A DNA stretch of 64,000 nt from Spiroplasma helicoides (GTDB lineage Bacteria > Bacillota_I > Bacilli_A > Mycoplasmatales > Mycoplasmataceae), in NCBI RefSeq assembly GCF_001715535.1, contig NZ_CP017015.1, positions 496,001 through 560,000 of the forward strand, in the 5' to 3' direction. The notes under the pieces were generated by a model that saw only the letters and a list, made by a program, of their open reading frames with translations, did no database searches and was not told where the DNA came from. Position numbers and translations under genes: made by a program. Shown here piece by piece: positions 21,205 through 33,188 of this stretch. The stretch's first letter is position 1, and each line of letters opens with the position of its first letter.

Positions 21205-21430
21205 CTAAGGGTTATAAACAGGCTCGCATATTAAAAATTTCAAGTAAACTCGAGTTATGGTTATAAACATGCTCAAATTTAAAAATTTCAAGTAAACTAA
21301 AAGATTAAAATAATATAAGTAAAATAAAAGATTAAAAATTTCAAGTAAACTAAAAGATTAAAAATTTCAAGTAAACTAAAAGATTAAAAATTTCAAGTAA
21401 ACTAAAAGATTAAAATAATTCAAATAAACA
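21205..21430. repeat. Tandem repeat array (26-bp and ~49-bp units)
   Basis: Three perfect head-to-tail copies of a 26-bp unit containing AATTTCAAGTAAACTAAAAG occupy 21331-21408, with a worn fourth at 21409. Before them lies a ~49-bp imperfect repeat that joins GGTTATAAACA(G/T)GCTC to the same AATTTCAAGTAAAC core (about 21208-21305). There are no unique spacers, so it is not a CRISPR. The remaining bases of 20960-21522 hold a terminator and the promoter/RBS of the next gene. Confidence 0.8.
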
Positions 21431-21522
21431 CAATTTAAATTAAAAAAATAAAAAACTATTTATTATTAAATAGCTTATTTTGTTATACCAAAAAAACAAT
21501 TATAAAAAGAGAGGACCTTAAA

Positions 21523-23991
21523 ATGAAAAAGATTTTAAATTTTTTAACATTGCTTGGTGTTATTTTTTCAGCAAGCATAACAGCAGTATCATGTAGTTCA
21601 CCACAAAGTAGTAATGTGGGAAATAATCAATCTAGTAACAACGATTCACAATACAGTGAGTTTGAAAAACTAAGCAAACACAAAATATTTTTGATTAATT
21701 TAGATGATCAAAATGTCAAAGAGTTTTTAAATTATGTATCAAATGATTCAAACAAAATTGGAGCAGAACTTCCACAATATACAATTGATAAAAGCAGTAA
21801 TACTTTTACATTAAATTTTAGTGAAAATAAAAATATAACTTTTAATGTTGATTATAAAGTACAAGCTTCTAAATTATTAAATACAGACTCAATTGGTGAA
21901 ATTGACCTTGTTGATAATTTTAATAATTTATACGATACTTTAATTAATAAATATTATTTTCCTAAAGAAATTAAAGAATACAAATTTAAACAAGAAGAAA
22001 TTATCAATCAAACTTATCACTATGTTGATAAAGTAAATTTTAACTTTGATGAAATCTATGATAAAAGTTCATGAGATGATTATTACTTAAAATATTTTAT
22101 TAATACTTATGGAAGTGTGACAGTTAATTTTTTACCAGAAAAAAGAATTGATAAACTAGTAGATCAAGAAATTATAAACTCATTTGCAGAAGTTTCAACT
22201 AATGATGTTTATGAATATTATTCAAATAAAGAAGGATTTAAAAGTAACTATGAAAAATATAAAATTGATGCAAAAAAATTTACAACTTATTATGATCGTG
22301 ATTCTCAATTTTGTTTAAAGTATGAACAAGGTTTTTGAGGTTTTGTTAACATAGGTAAAAACAATCAAACACAATATGACTTAAATAAAATTACATTTAC
22401 AACAGTTTTTAATGATAGTGAGCAAGTTGAAAATCAAAAAGAAATTTGAACAGAAAAAATAAAAAAAATTATTGTACAAAGTTCACAATGTAGTGACGAT
22501 GATGTAAATAGGTATTTAGAAATAAATATCGACGAAAATTTAAGAAAGTACAGTGTCGCTCCAAAAAGTGATTTACCAAAAATATTCAATCCTTTTAAAA
22601 ATATTTTAAAAGGAAATCTAACTGGACCTATCAAGGCTCAAACAGTTTTGAAAAATACTTATTTAGGAGTTGTTCCATGAAGTACAATTTATTTTAAAAA
22701 GCAAGGTCAAACATATTATAATAAAACTCAAATTATTGAAACAATTTCTAAAGTAAATGATTATGATGTTCAAGAAAATCAAGTCATGTTAGAATCAAAT
22801 TCTTTTAGTGGTCAGGGGGAACTAAAAGTAAGTTTTGTAAAACCTTTTATGACTAGTGAAGATTATTTATTTGGAACAATTGTTTTTAAATTATCATATA
22901 TTGGGGATAATAATATTCTTGAAACTGATGAAAATAAGTTTTCTTATGATGTTTGAATAGAAAATTGAAATAAATTTCTGAGTCTATCAGATAAAGCAGA
23001 TATGTATTTTTATCGAACAATTACAAATACTAAAATTAACAAGTTTTATATTTATAACACTTTAACAAACAAAAAAGTAAATATTGATTTAGAACAAAAA
23101 CTTAATGTTAAGGCAAATAGTATTAAAAATGTATTTGCTCTAAATGATTATTCAATTCTGGTTAGCTTTGAAGATATAAATCCAATTGTTGTAAATTTAA
23201 CTGTTGATTCTGATGAAGTTACATTCACTAAACTAGATGCTGATGAATTGCTGATTGATGATGTTCAAGATGTTAAGTTTTCAAATGACAACATGTTAAT
23301 ATTAAATGGAACAAACGTCTTATTTAGTTTTAAAAACTTACAATTTAGTGAAAGAATAGGTGTATCAGGAGATTATGGTGAAATTTCAAATTATGAAATT
23401 TATGATGATCAAGTTATTTATGCAACAAACAAAAATTATGTATTTTATACAGTATTAAACTCAAATATTTTGCATAAAGTAAATTTAAGTAGTGCTTTAG
23501 GTAATGATGAAAGTAAAAAAATTAAGTTTATTTTAAAAAATAATTCAATTCATATATTTACTAAATCAATGCAAAACACAAGCTTTTGAACTTATTATCG
23601 CTATGATATTGATCAAGCTAATTTAAAAGCATCAAATAGTGTAATAGGTTTAGAATATAATCGTGATATTGATTCAGTATTTGTAGATAATTTGGGTAAT
23701 GTTTTAGTAAGTTCTGTAAGTAGAATTGCAAATAACTATTATATATTTATATCTAGTATAAAAACTGTTGATGATAGTAATAAAGATATTGTCAAGATAT
23801 TCTATACATTGTCAAAAACACAAATTAAAAATAATACTCATTTATCTGGATCAACTGGGATGGCTTTATTAAAATCAATTATTAGTTATGATAGTGTTGA
23901 GAATAAAGTTTATGTTTCAAAAACTATTTTTAATAGGTATGTAGGGGATGTTTATATTTATAAAGTAAATCAAGTTATTGCATATTATTAG
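21523..23991 (+). CDS. Large surface lipoprotein (822 aa)
   Basis: AGAGAGG RBS and ATG 21523 open MKKILNFLTL...AVSC (Cys24) with a Ser/Asn-rich spacer. The frame is continuous for 823 codons through about nine TGA Trp codons. The first ~480 residues are mixed. From about residue 495 the sequence turns into short beta-strand-like segments with recurring D/N turns (YDDQVIYATNKNYVFYTVLN), suggesting a propeller-like domain (inference). No family recognised. Promoter region adjoins the tandem repeats; a bidirectional terminator follows. Confidence 0.75.
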
Positions 23992-24108
23992 TTATTATTT
24001 TAAAAAAATTTATAATATACTTTATTTAAATGCAAGTATATAAAATATTCAATAATTTGGCTAGAGTTTTTAAAGTTTATATATAATCTAATTTTGCATA
24101 CCAAAAAA

Positions 24109-24143
24109 AGAAAAACCATTTATTAAAATATAAATGGTTTTTT
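24109..24143. terminator. Bidirectional terminator between convergent genes
   Basis: AAAAACCATTTA / TAAATGGTTTTT 12-bp stem with an 8-base loop, placed between the + strand 822-aa lipoprotein gene and the - strand lipoprotein pair. Confidence 0.85.
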
Positions 24144-24192
24144 CAAACTTTATTGTTATAAATACATGTTAATATTTAAATTAAATATTAAT

Positions 24193-25584
24193 TTATTCTT
24201 CAACTCATTCATCATCATCATTAATTGTAATAGTTTTACTATAATTTTTAAAATTATATATTAAATCTTCTCCTTTATCTGATTTAAATACAAAGTCAAA
24301 GTTCATATTTACTTTCAATGGATCTTCATCATAAACATACTTTATAGCATTTATTGATATGCTTGTTTCATTACTAAAGTCTATTTCATAATCATTTTTT
24401 TTGACTCCGTTTTGGAATTCAAATGATGTTATATCACTTAGTTTTTTATCAAATTTTAAAACAAGATTTTTTATACTATTAGTATCAATATCTACAGAAT
24501 AAACTTTTTTTTGAGTTAAATTTAAATTGTTTTTATAATTTTTAAATAAATCAATATTTTTAATACTAAATATATGACTCGCAGTTGTTTTGATACCATC
24601 AGCTGTAATTATCGCAACAACACTAGTAGGGTCTTTTCCTTCTCAGGACGCAATGTAATTATTTACATTATCATTATCAAAAAATAAATATCCTGAAACA
24701 TATAAAACACCATCGTCTAATCTTTTAAAAATATCATACTTTGTTTTAAAGTGAACTTCTTGGTCATTAAATCGATAGAAAAAATCAATTTTTAAATTAT
24801 TTATTGTAGGACCTCTATCAACAAAAAACTCAAACCTTTGTCCCATATTTGAAGTTTCATTATCGTTTTTTTCGTTTAAAAGAGTTATACTATCAATTTT
24901 TTTTGTATAAACTTTAGCTTGTAGAGTTGAACTTCCAAGACTTTCGCTGTTAAGTTTTAATAGTAATAAGACATCTTCTTTTAACTTATTTTCTTGAAAT
25001 TTTAAGTGTAAATATCCAGCATTTAAATCAACTGAATAACTTTCTAACAAATACGAATATTCATAACTTACAAAACCAATTGTTACATTTTTTAATTTTT
25101 CTTTATTAAGTATTTTTAAATCCTTAGTTCCTGCTTCAGTAACGCCTATAAAACCAGTTTCTAATTCTACTCCAGTATGATATACTGATTTTAAAACTTG
25201 AAAAGACTGATTTACAAGAGCTTCACTTTTATCTGCTACAAATTTACTATCTTGTTTTTTTATTGCATATAATTTAAAATTAATATTATAATGCAAAGAA
25301 TCTTCACCAATATTTTCTAATTTAATTAAATATCCTTCTTGATTTGCTTTTGATTCATCTAAAGTAATATAATCATAGTCTGTAAAAGCAGAAAAAACAT
25401 CTGCTTCAATATCTCTGAAAGTAGAAAATCCGCTCTTTCTATTAACTATTTGTGCTTTAAATATTCTTAATATTTCTTCTTTGTAAATAAAAGGTTTTGT
25501 TTGTGGATTTGTGCATGAAGTTAAATACGACGCACTACTTATTGAAATACTAGACACTGATAATAAGCTTAATAATTTTTTCAT
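24193..25584 (-). CDS. Surface lipoprotein, second gene of a pair
   Basis: A 463-residue protein. The start ATG at 25584 follows AGAAAGGA, which lies inside the 3' end of the upstream gene. The signal peptide MKKLLSLLSVSSIS...LTSC gives Cys24. The mature part looks like repeated beta domains with an acidic C-terminus (TINDDDEWVEE). TGA Trp codons at 24643 and near the end. Four bases separate it from the upstream lipoprotein stop, so the two are co-transcribed and probably translationally coupled. No family recognised. Confidence 0.8.
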
Positions 25585-25588
25585 ATAC

Positions 25589-26311
25589 TTATCCTTTCTT
25601 AATTGATTTTGCATAAATTGTTAATTCAGTACCTCAATCAATATTATCACCAGAAATTTCAAAAACTATTTCTATTTCTTTTTCTGTATAATTTGGTGTA
25701 AGTTCAATTACAATGCTTTGAGTTTTATTGTCGATTTTAAAACTTTTCAAACATTTAAAATCACTAGGATCATAGCCGCGATATAAACTTATTTTAGGAC
25801 CAATAATTTTACTGTAGTTTAAAATTTTCTCCTTTATAACACTATCTCCACTAACTTCAAAAACATGTTCTTTAAATTCAACTACTTTAACTAAAGTATT
25901 ATGCTTTGCTACTTTAAATTCTTTTGATGTTGCTTTATCATCTATAATTTTAAAATTATCATCAATTTTTTGAATTGGTTTAACAATTAATTTGATTGTT
26001 AAAGATTCATTATCTTCTGACATCAATTGTGAAGATACAAAATAACCTTCTCTTAGTATTTCAAAGCTGCTACCAAAAACAATGTATAAATCTAAAATAA
26101 AAGCATTGTAAATAATTTGATTAATATCATCAATATTATTAATATATAATGTATCATTTTTTAATTGTTGTTCAAACTTATCAAAAATTTGTTTATCTGT
26201 CATCATTTCCATATCAGGAAACTTTGACGACATTTTATTGCAACCAATTGCATAACTACTTATAGATGTTGTAATAGTAAAAACACCTATAAGGCTTAAC
26301 ATTCTTTTCAT
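25589..26311 (-). CDS. Surface lipoprotein, first gene of a pair
   Basis: A 240-residue protein with MKRMLSLIGVFTITTSIS and lipobox AIGC (Cys24); RBS GAGG nine bases upstream. An in-frame ATG five codons earlier is possible but lies over the RBS. The ectodomain resembles the downstream partner in style: residues such as KQIFDKFEQQLKND and an E/K/I-rich beta-strand end (EIEIVFEISG). One TGA Trp. Partner of the gene at 24193-25584 in a two-gene operon. Confidence 0.8.
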
Positions 26312-26436
26312 TATTCATTTCCTCATCTCACTCTTTTTCATTTTATCATATAGACTATAAGTTTATAAAAAAAAATTTAAGTATAAAATAACCTTTTTAA
26401 ATAAAAATCTATTATATCAATTGCCAATTATATGGG

Positions 26437-26461
26437 TTATAAAACAAAAAATGTTTTATAA
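26437..26461. promoter_or_regulatory. Perfect inverted repeat upstream of the sucrose hydrolase gene
   Basis: TTATAAAAC / GTTTTATAA, 9-bp arms with a 7-base loop, no T run after it on the + strand, in the 305-bp divergent gap between the lipoprotein pair and scrB. May be an operator for scrB or a weak terminator. Nothing else recognised in the gap. Confidence 0.4.
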
Positions 26462-26616
26462 TAAAGTTATAAAAATAGCTATTTTGTTATTTTTTAAGAA
26501 AGTTGGATTTTAAATTCAACCAAGTTTATAGCAATATGATTAGAAATATTGGCTGAAAATAGCATTAAAAATTAATTAAAAAAACACTTTTGAAAGGTAT
26601 AAAAAGGTAAAAAAAT

Positions 26617-28068
26617 ATGAAATGAGAAAGAAATAGTTTAATAACAGACAAAGATTTAGATTTATTTAATGAATATCATACAAAAAAACAAAGTGATTGA
26701 TATAATAATCAATTTCATTTATCAGGATATTGTGGTTCAATCAATGATCCAAATGGATTAGTATTTTTTGATAGTAAATACTTCATTTTTATGCAAAATT
26801 GTCCATTTAGTATTTATCACTATAATAAATCATGAGCTCTATACACAACAAAAGACTTTATTAATTATCAATATGAGGGGATTACTTTAACTCCATCAAA
26901 CGATTATGATAAACATGGAGTATTTTCAGGGAGTGCAAGAGTTAATGATAAAGGTGAAATGGAAATTTATTATACTGGAAATATTGAATTTAATGATGTA
27001 GAAAGAACAAGTTATACTTTAAGAGCTTTAATTGATTTAAAAGAAAAACTAGTTAGTAAAGAATTATTATTTGAATGTGATTTAAAAAAATATACTGGTC
27101 ATTTTAGAGATCCTGTTGTATTTGAAAAACACAATAAATTATTTATGATAAATGGGGCTCAAACAATCGATAAAAAAGGGGTTTTAGCAGTCCATGAATT
27201 TGTTGATAATAAATGAGAGTTTAAAAATCAAGTGGAATTAGATAAAAACTTCGAACAAAATTCATATATGGTTGAATGTCCTAACTATTTTAAAATTGAT
27301 GAATCAGAATTTGTTTTTGCTTGTTTTGAACAAGACGCTTCATTAAAAGATGGAAGTCATTTTGTGCAATATCGAAAAGTTGATTTTCAAGAGAATGGAA
27401 GTTTTTCATTTTTGAGTGATTTGAGAAAAATAGATCTAGGTTTTGACTTTTATGCTCCTCAAGTATTTTCAAATACTGCTGATAGAAAGATAATGCTTGG
27501 TTGATTAGGTAATTCAAGATCAAATCCATTTCCTAAAGAGTTAACAACATGAAGTAACAACTTAACTGTCCCAAGAAAGCTAAGTGAAGTTAATAATAAT
27601 TTATATCAATATCCAATTGAAGAGATGAATAATTTAAGAACAAGTGAAATCAACTCAAAAAGTGGACTTTTTAACTATGAAAATGGAACTGTCGAATTGC
27701 TAGCTGATAATATTGCTAACAAGGACTTTGAAATAAAGATAAAAAGTGATAATAAACAAATCATTATTTCCAATAAGAACAAGCAATTTATAGTTGATAG
27801 ATCAAAAATGGACTATAATGATGAAGTGGAGTTACCTTCAGTTATCAACTTTGAAGACTTAAAAATAAACTCTTTAAGAATATTAATTGACAGAAGTTGT
27901 ATGGAGATATTTATTAATAATGGAGAACATGCAATTTCAGTTAGAACATTTATAATTAATCATAAAGTAGTAGAATCAGACTTGAAAGAATCACAAGTTT
28001 ATCAATTAAAAGGCTATAACATAGAGTGAAATAATACTTTATTTAAAAATGTTACAAATAAAAAATAA
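26617..28068 (+). CDS. scrB: Sucrose-6-phosphate hydrolase (GH32 family)
   Basis: A 483-residue protein, full length for GH32 beta-fructosidases. The nucleophile motif NDPNG is at residues 43-47 (Asp44), the transition-state-stabilising FRDP at 163-166 (Asp165), and the acid/base VECPNYF at 219-225 (Glu220). A C-terminal beta-sandwich follows, with the typical LRILIDRSCMEIFINNGE. Many TGA Trp codons. It would split cytosolic sucrose-6-phosphate into glucose-6-phosphate and fructose. No PTS permease or ScrR regulator is adjacent, so its transporter must be elsewhere. A related raffinose or fructoside substrate cannot be excluded. Only an A-rich GGTA-type RBS is visible. Confidence 0.9.
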
Positions 28069-28340
28069 GCATTATTTATAGTTAGCTTTTGAATATTTTT
28101 GGTATAAATTATTAGAATATTTTGTATACATAAATATACATATGAGTTTATTAAACTGGTATTTTAAAAGGATAAAAATGAATACAAATATAGATAAATA
28201 TTGAAACAAATTTATTAAAGAACAAAATATAGAACAAAATATTGGCTATAAAGAGCATTTCTACTTTGGAAATAATAAAAAATTGGCTAATAATTTAGCC
28301 AATTTAGTAATGATTGGAGTTAAAAAAGCTACGTCATCTT

Positions 28341-29558
28341 AAACTGGGAAAAACAAATTCTACAGTTTTAAATAATAGCGCCGGCAGTAGCTGGCGTTTT
28401 TCAATTCAAAATTTTTTGTATTCTTTTATTATTATATCAATCTATATATCAATCTATATGATTATAAATTTCATCAATATTCATTTTGTTTGTATTAATG
28501 TGATTTAGATACTCACCTTTTAAACAACTAAAAAAATACTCTATTTCTCTATTATCTAAGGAATTGCCAACTCTGCTCATTGAAGTTTGACAATTCATTT
28601 GTTTTACCAATTCTATAACTTCATTACTAGAGTATTGAGAGCCATGATCTGAATGTAATATAAAATTTGATTTATTAATTTTATTTAAAGTATCTATAAC
28701 TAATTGCGAGTTGTTGTTTTTTGATAAACATCATGATTCAATTTTTTTAGTTTTATGACTAATAGCTGCAGATAAATAGTAATTATTTCCTTCTACCAAA
28801 CCCGGAATGTAAGAAACATCAGTAGCAATTATATTGTCTATAGTAGGATTATAATTGCGCTTCACTAAATCCTTAAATTTAGTATTAATATTTTTTGATT
28901 CTGCTTGTCTTTTTTTAATTCGGGTTTTAATTATAAAACCTCATCTTTTTAGATAGTGCCTTAAAGTTCTATCGTTGATTGACATATGTTTTTCTTTTAA
29001 TAAAACACTTATTTTTCTGCTACCATATATAAACTTGGACTCCTTTAATATTTCTTCAACTGTGTTTTTTAAATTATTGTATTTATATCTTCTAACTTTT
29101 GGTTTTTTGTAAAATGTTGTTCTATGCATTGATATAATTCTTGCTTTCATACTTATGTTTAGAGATTTTATTTTGCTAATCGCATTTCTTTCCTTTTTAT
29201 CTCTCTGACTTTTTATTCAATCTTCAATTATTTCTATTTTTTGCTCTTCAGTTAGATCACTAATTATTCCTGGAATATCAGAATCATCTCTTTTTTTGTA
29301 TCTTCCAGAGCCTTTTTTTCTATTTAAACTTTTCATACCATAATTATCTACTAAATAAGTTTTTTGTTTTATTCTTTTTTTAATAAATTGTGAAAATTTA
29401 ATCTGTTTTGCTTTAATTATACGATATTCTTGTTCTGCAATTTGAATTCCTTGTTTTTTATATATTTGAATTATTTTCATTCATTCTTCTACAGTTAGGT
29501 TTTTTGACATAAAAAATTCTACACCTCTTTCTAGTGTAGAATTTATTTTTCCCAGTTT
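28341..29558 (-). mobile_element. IS3-type insertion sequence, copy 1
   Basis: 1218 bp, bounded by inverted ends AAACTGGGAAAAAYAAATTC, with a 5-bp target duplication ATCTT inside the ASCH gene. The transposase reads right to left. A perfect hairpin (ATTCTACAC / GTGTAGAAT, 29516-29542) covers the transposase 5' leader. A GC-rich hairpin with T5 at 28377-28401 ends incoming + strand transcription at the other end. The copy at 33189-34406 is almost identical. Confidence 0.92.
28368..29510 (-). CDS. IS3-family transposase, single uninterrupted frame
   Basis: A 380-residue protein from ATG 29510 to TAA 28368. The N-terminal ~110 residues correspond to OrfA (MSKNLTVEEWMKIIQIYKKQ, helix-turn-helix and basic region). 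The rest is the OrfB-like rve domain with TDVSYI, LHSDHGSQY and LDNREIEYFFSCLK (D, D, E). Family members normally need a -1 frameshift to join OrfA and OrfB; here both lie in one frame through several TGA Trp codons. No inactivating change is visible, so it is probably active. Confidence 0.9.
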
Positions 29559-30055
29559 ATCTTGCAAAAAACAGTATGAAATTGAAAAAGAAAATTTGCC
29601 TTGCATTGGCGATTATGCCATAGTTACTGACTTTTATAATCAACCAAAATGTATAATAAAAACAACCAAAGTTAGTTTTATAAGATATGGTGATATGACA
29701 TATGAAATTTGCAAATTAGAAGGAGAAGATAAGAATCTAAAGTCATGAAAAAATAATCATAGTAAATTTTTTAGAAGAATAGCAAAAGATAACAATTTTG
29801 TTTTTGATGAAGATTTAGTGGTAGTTTTTGAAGAATTTGAACTTGTTTACAAATAAAATCTTAAATATTAATTAAGAAGCAAGGTTTTAATAACTGGTTT
29901 TTTTGATTCATTTTTTAAGTTTTTGTTAATAAAAAAATAAGCTAAGTTTTTTTATATATTTCTGAAATTTTCTTAAATAGTATTATAATTTATGTAGTAA
30001 AAATACTTTATGTTAAAAATAATTTGAAATTTATTTAAAGGGGTCTTTATTATTT

Positions 30056-32752
30056 ATGAAAAAATTGTTGTTACTTATGTCTAGTTTTATGCTTACGGTC
30101 AGTGCTGGAAATTTGGTGTTTTCTTGCTCTCGAAATGAAGTGGAAAAAGTAAATTTATCTTCTTTAAAAGGGGATGATTTATCTATTGATATTGATTCTA
30201 ACACTAAAACAGCAGCAGAAAGAGCTGTTATTAATAAAATAAACCAAACTTTTTCTATTAAAATAGTTAAAAATAGAGATTTTGACTCTAAGTTTTTTTG
30301 ATCTGATGGTGATGAGACTGGGAATATTAAAATAATTGCTTCAAACAAGAGTAATTTAATAACTGGAACTGCTACTTTTTCTTTTAAAGCTAAAATTTCA
30401 AGCGATAAAAAACAACTTGCACAAATTAAAAATAGTAATCTTGGTAGTATTTCGGGTAAAGATAATCTTCCTTCACTAAAATTGATAATTACAAACTTGA
30501 ATGATAAAAATGATAACTTAAATTTAACTGAAAGTGATGTTGATTTTTCACAAGATCCAACAATTTCATCTGCAATTATTCAGGCTAAAAGTAGTTCTGC
30601 AAGTTTTACAGGCTCATTAAAGGTTACTTTTACTTATACAATAGTTATAGAAAAAAAACGTCTAGGAGAAATTGACAATAAAGATTTAGGTAATATTTCA
30701 GATACAGAAGATCTACCATCATTGAAATTACTAGTTTCTAAACTAAATATTATCAATGATAACTTAGATTTAAATGTTAATGAAGTTAAATTTATAGAAC
30801 AACCTTCAACATCTAGTGCAATTATCAAAGCTAAAAAAGAGTCTACTAATTTTGAAGGATCAGTTACTTTGAGATATGATTATGTAAGAAAATTTGAAAA
30901 TTTATTCAATTTAAGTAATATAAAAGAAAAAGAAATATCTTCTTCAGATAATGCAGAAACTTCTATTAAAAGAAAAGCTGCTGTTATTATAGAATCTTAT
31001 GCTAGTCAAGCTATTGAAAATATTGATTATAAATTTGATTCATATAGCCAAGCAACTGCAACATCCGATGGTTCTTTGACAGTTATTGCGCTTCAAAGCA
31101 GTCATTATTTAATAAATTCTTTTAAATTTACAATAAAATACAAAACAGATTTAGCAAAAATAATTAATAATATTTTATCTTTTGAAGAAATTTCTTTGGA
31201 AAAAGTTAAATCCAAAGTAGACCAAGTCATTTCAAGTTACAATTTATTTGCAAAAGCTGGTGTTGATTATGATTATGGTGATTACAAAGCAGCTAGCAAA
31301 ACAACAGATGGATCTATCATAGTTAATGCAAAAACAAATAGTAGTTATTTAATAAACTCTGTTAAATTTACTTTAAAATACAAAGTAAATCTTGGTAGTC
31401 TTCCAACTAATTCCATAGCGATTAAAAGTGCTTCATTTGATAGTGCAAAATCAGAAGTGCAAAGAATAGTTTCAAGTTATTATAGTTTAGCAAAAATTGA
31501 TGTGGATTATGTGCTGGAAAATTATAAAGCACCTTCAAATGATGATGATGGTTATGTATTGGTAAAAGCAACTGATAAAAGTTATTATTTTTATAACTTA
31601 GCAGTTTTAACAATTAAATATAATAAAAATTTAGCTGATTTAAAAAACATTACTTTAAAACCGAGCGCAAATATAAAAGACGCTGCATCTAATAGTGCAA
31701 AATTAGAAATAATTAAGTTTTCTTCTAGAGCAAAAGAAGGAGTTGACTATGAATTTGGTAATTATGTGCAACCAACTCAGGATTCAGATGGTTCATTAGA
31801 AATAAAAGCGCTGAAAAGTGATGGTTACTTATACAATACAACAAAATTTATTGTTAAATATAAAACAGAAGAAATTGTAAGAAAATTATCATTATCCGTA
31901 ATTAAAAATGACGATTTAAAAGTAAGTCCATCTGGAAACTTAGAAAGTGATGTAAAAAAAGCTGTTATTAGTAGAATAGCAAGCGTTTTAAAAATAAATG
32001 TAAAAGAAAATGAAGATATTGTATTTAGTGGATTTAAACCTTCAAAAGTTAATGGTAACACTGGCTCAATTACGGTAAACGCAGTACAATCAAGTAAATT
32101 AGTTGAAGATGGTGCACAATTTATAACAAATTATTATGGAACTATTTTCAAGAGAGTAAATCTTTCAGCAATAGATACAACAAAAGTCTTGTTTACACCG
32201 AGTCGAAATACTGAAAGCATTTATATTCAATTGATAGAAGATTTTTTAGATAAAAATTGCAAAACTCCTGAAAAACCTGTTTATGGAAAAGACTATACTT
32301 ATCGTGTATCTACAAAACCTAATAGAGTTAAAAAAGAAAAAAATGGTTATACAGCAGAAAACGGAACGATAATTGTTGAAGCTACTTCAAATAGTGATTG
32401 ATTTGTGGGTTGAATGCGTTTTCAAGTAAAAGGGGAGATCAGAGATCTTTCGGAAATGAATAATGTAGATAAAGCATTAGTTAAAGCAGAAGTTCTCGAA
32501 AAATACACAAAAGATAAAGAATTTTATAAAAAATATATGACAAATTACATAGAAAACATTATGAAGGAAAAATATGACATGTTTGCTGTGCTAGGGGTTG
32601 ATTATAATATCATTATTAAAGATGAAGATATTCCTGCAAAAGGCAAAATGGGATATATATACATACAACCACGCTTAATTCAAGACTCTGACTTATATAG
32701 AGTTATAACAAGGTTAAAAGTTAATTTATTAATGTATTGTACTTGCGTATAA
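30056..32752 (+). CDS. Repeat-rich surface lipoprotein (Lipoprotein_17-like)
   Basis: An 898-residue protein with signal MKKLLLLMSS...VFSC (Cys24). At least two repeats share SAI(I)xAKxxSxxFxGS(L/V)T-V-x-F-x-Y (around residues 180-205 and 265-290), the style of the variable-surface Lipoprotein_17 domain of mycoplasmas. Four or more later repeats of ~85 residues share (A/G)VDYxxxxY and TxDGSxxVxAxxSxYLxNS(x)KFTxKYK. A unique C-terminal region follows residue ~700. Three TGA Trp codons. Internal repeats would allow size variation by recombination, typical of surface antigens or adhesins. Confidence 0.8.
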
Positions 32753-32776
32753 TTGATAATTATAAAAAAATAGATT

Positions 32777-32807
32777 AATTCACCAGAATTTATGGTGAAT
32801 TTTTTTA
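32777..32807 (+). terminator. Rho-independent terminator
   Basis: AATTCACCA / TGGTGAATT 9-bp stem, 7-base loop, T7 tail, just after the repeat lipoprotein. Confidence 0.85.
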
Positions 32808-33188
32808 TTATTTAATTAGTTATAACTATTTGTTTATATTTTAAAATAACTATATACTTTAGATTGGACTAGTTATGGAAAATATTGTAAAAAAAGAAGA
32901 TACCATTTTAAATAAATTAAAAAGTAGATTAGTACAAACTGACAAAAAAACTTTAGTATTTTTTAACAGTTTTAAAGAAAACTCTATGTCAATTGATTTA
33001 CTTAAAGCATGTAATTCATCGGTTGCTAGTAAAAAAGGGTTTGATTTTACAAAAACTAATTATGAATTTAAAATAGTTGAAAATATCAATGAAACAAAAG
33101 ACTCTAATAAGATTTTAAAAAATCAATTTAGTAAGATTTCAAAGAAAAATACCTTAATTTTACAAGAAAAAAATATTCATTCTTTATT

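Larger units (their letters stand above)
28178..29856 (+). pseudogene. ASCH-domain protein gene interrupted by an IS
   Basis: AAAAGGA RBS and ATG 28178 start MNTNIDKYWNKFIKEQNIEQ..., broken after KKATSS at 28340 by the IS. The frame resumes at 29564 (CKKQYEIEKENLPCIGDYAIV...). Removing the 1218-bp IS and one copy of the 5-bp ATCTT duplication restores an exact 151-residue frame. It contains the ASCH hallmarks G-x-K-x-A-T-S, IGDYAIVTDF and EGEDKNLKSWKNNHSKFF. ASCH proteins are small RNA-binding or nucleotide-processing enzymes. The current gene cannot make the full domain. Confidence 0.88.

Noticed and set aside
21208-21300. Chromosomal oriC with DnaA boxes (TTATAAACA)
   Set aside because: No dnaA, dnaN or rpmH nearby and the boxes deviate from TTATCCACA; at most a plasmid-type origin remnant.
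21205-21430. CRISPR-like repeats
   Set aside because: The 26-bp units abut directly with no unique spacers, and no cas gene is present; it is a tandem repeat.
15131-21430. Prophage
   Set aside because: No capsid, terminase, tail or integrase motifs; the DnaI-type loader and ThiF-like protein fit a plasmid-like element better.
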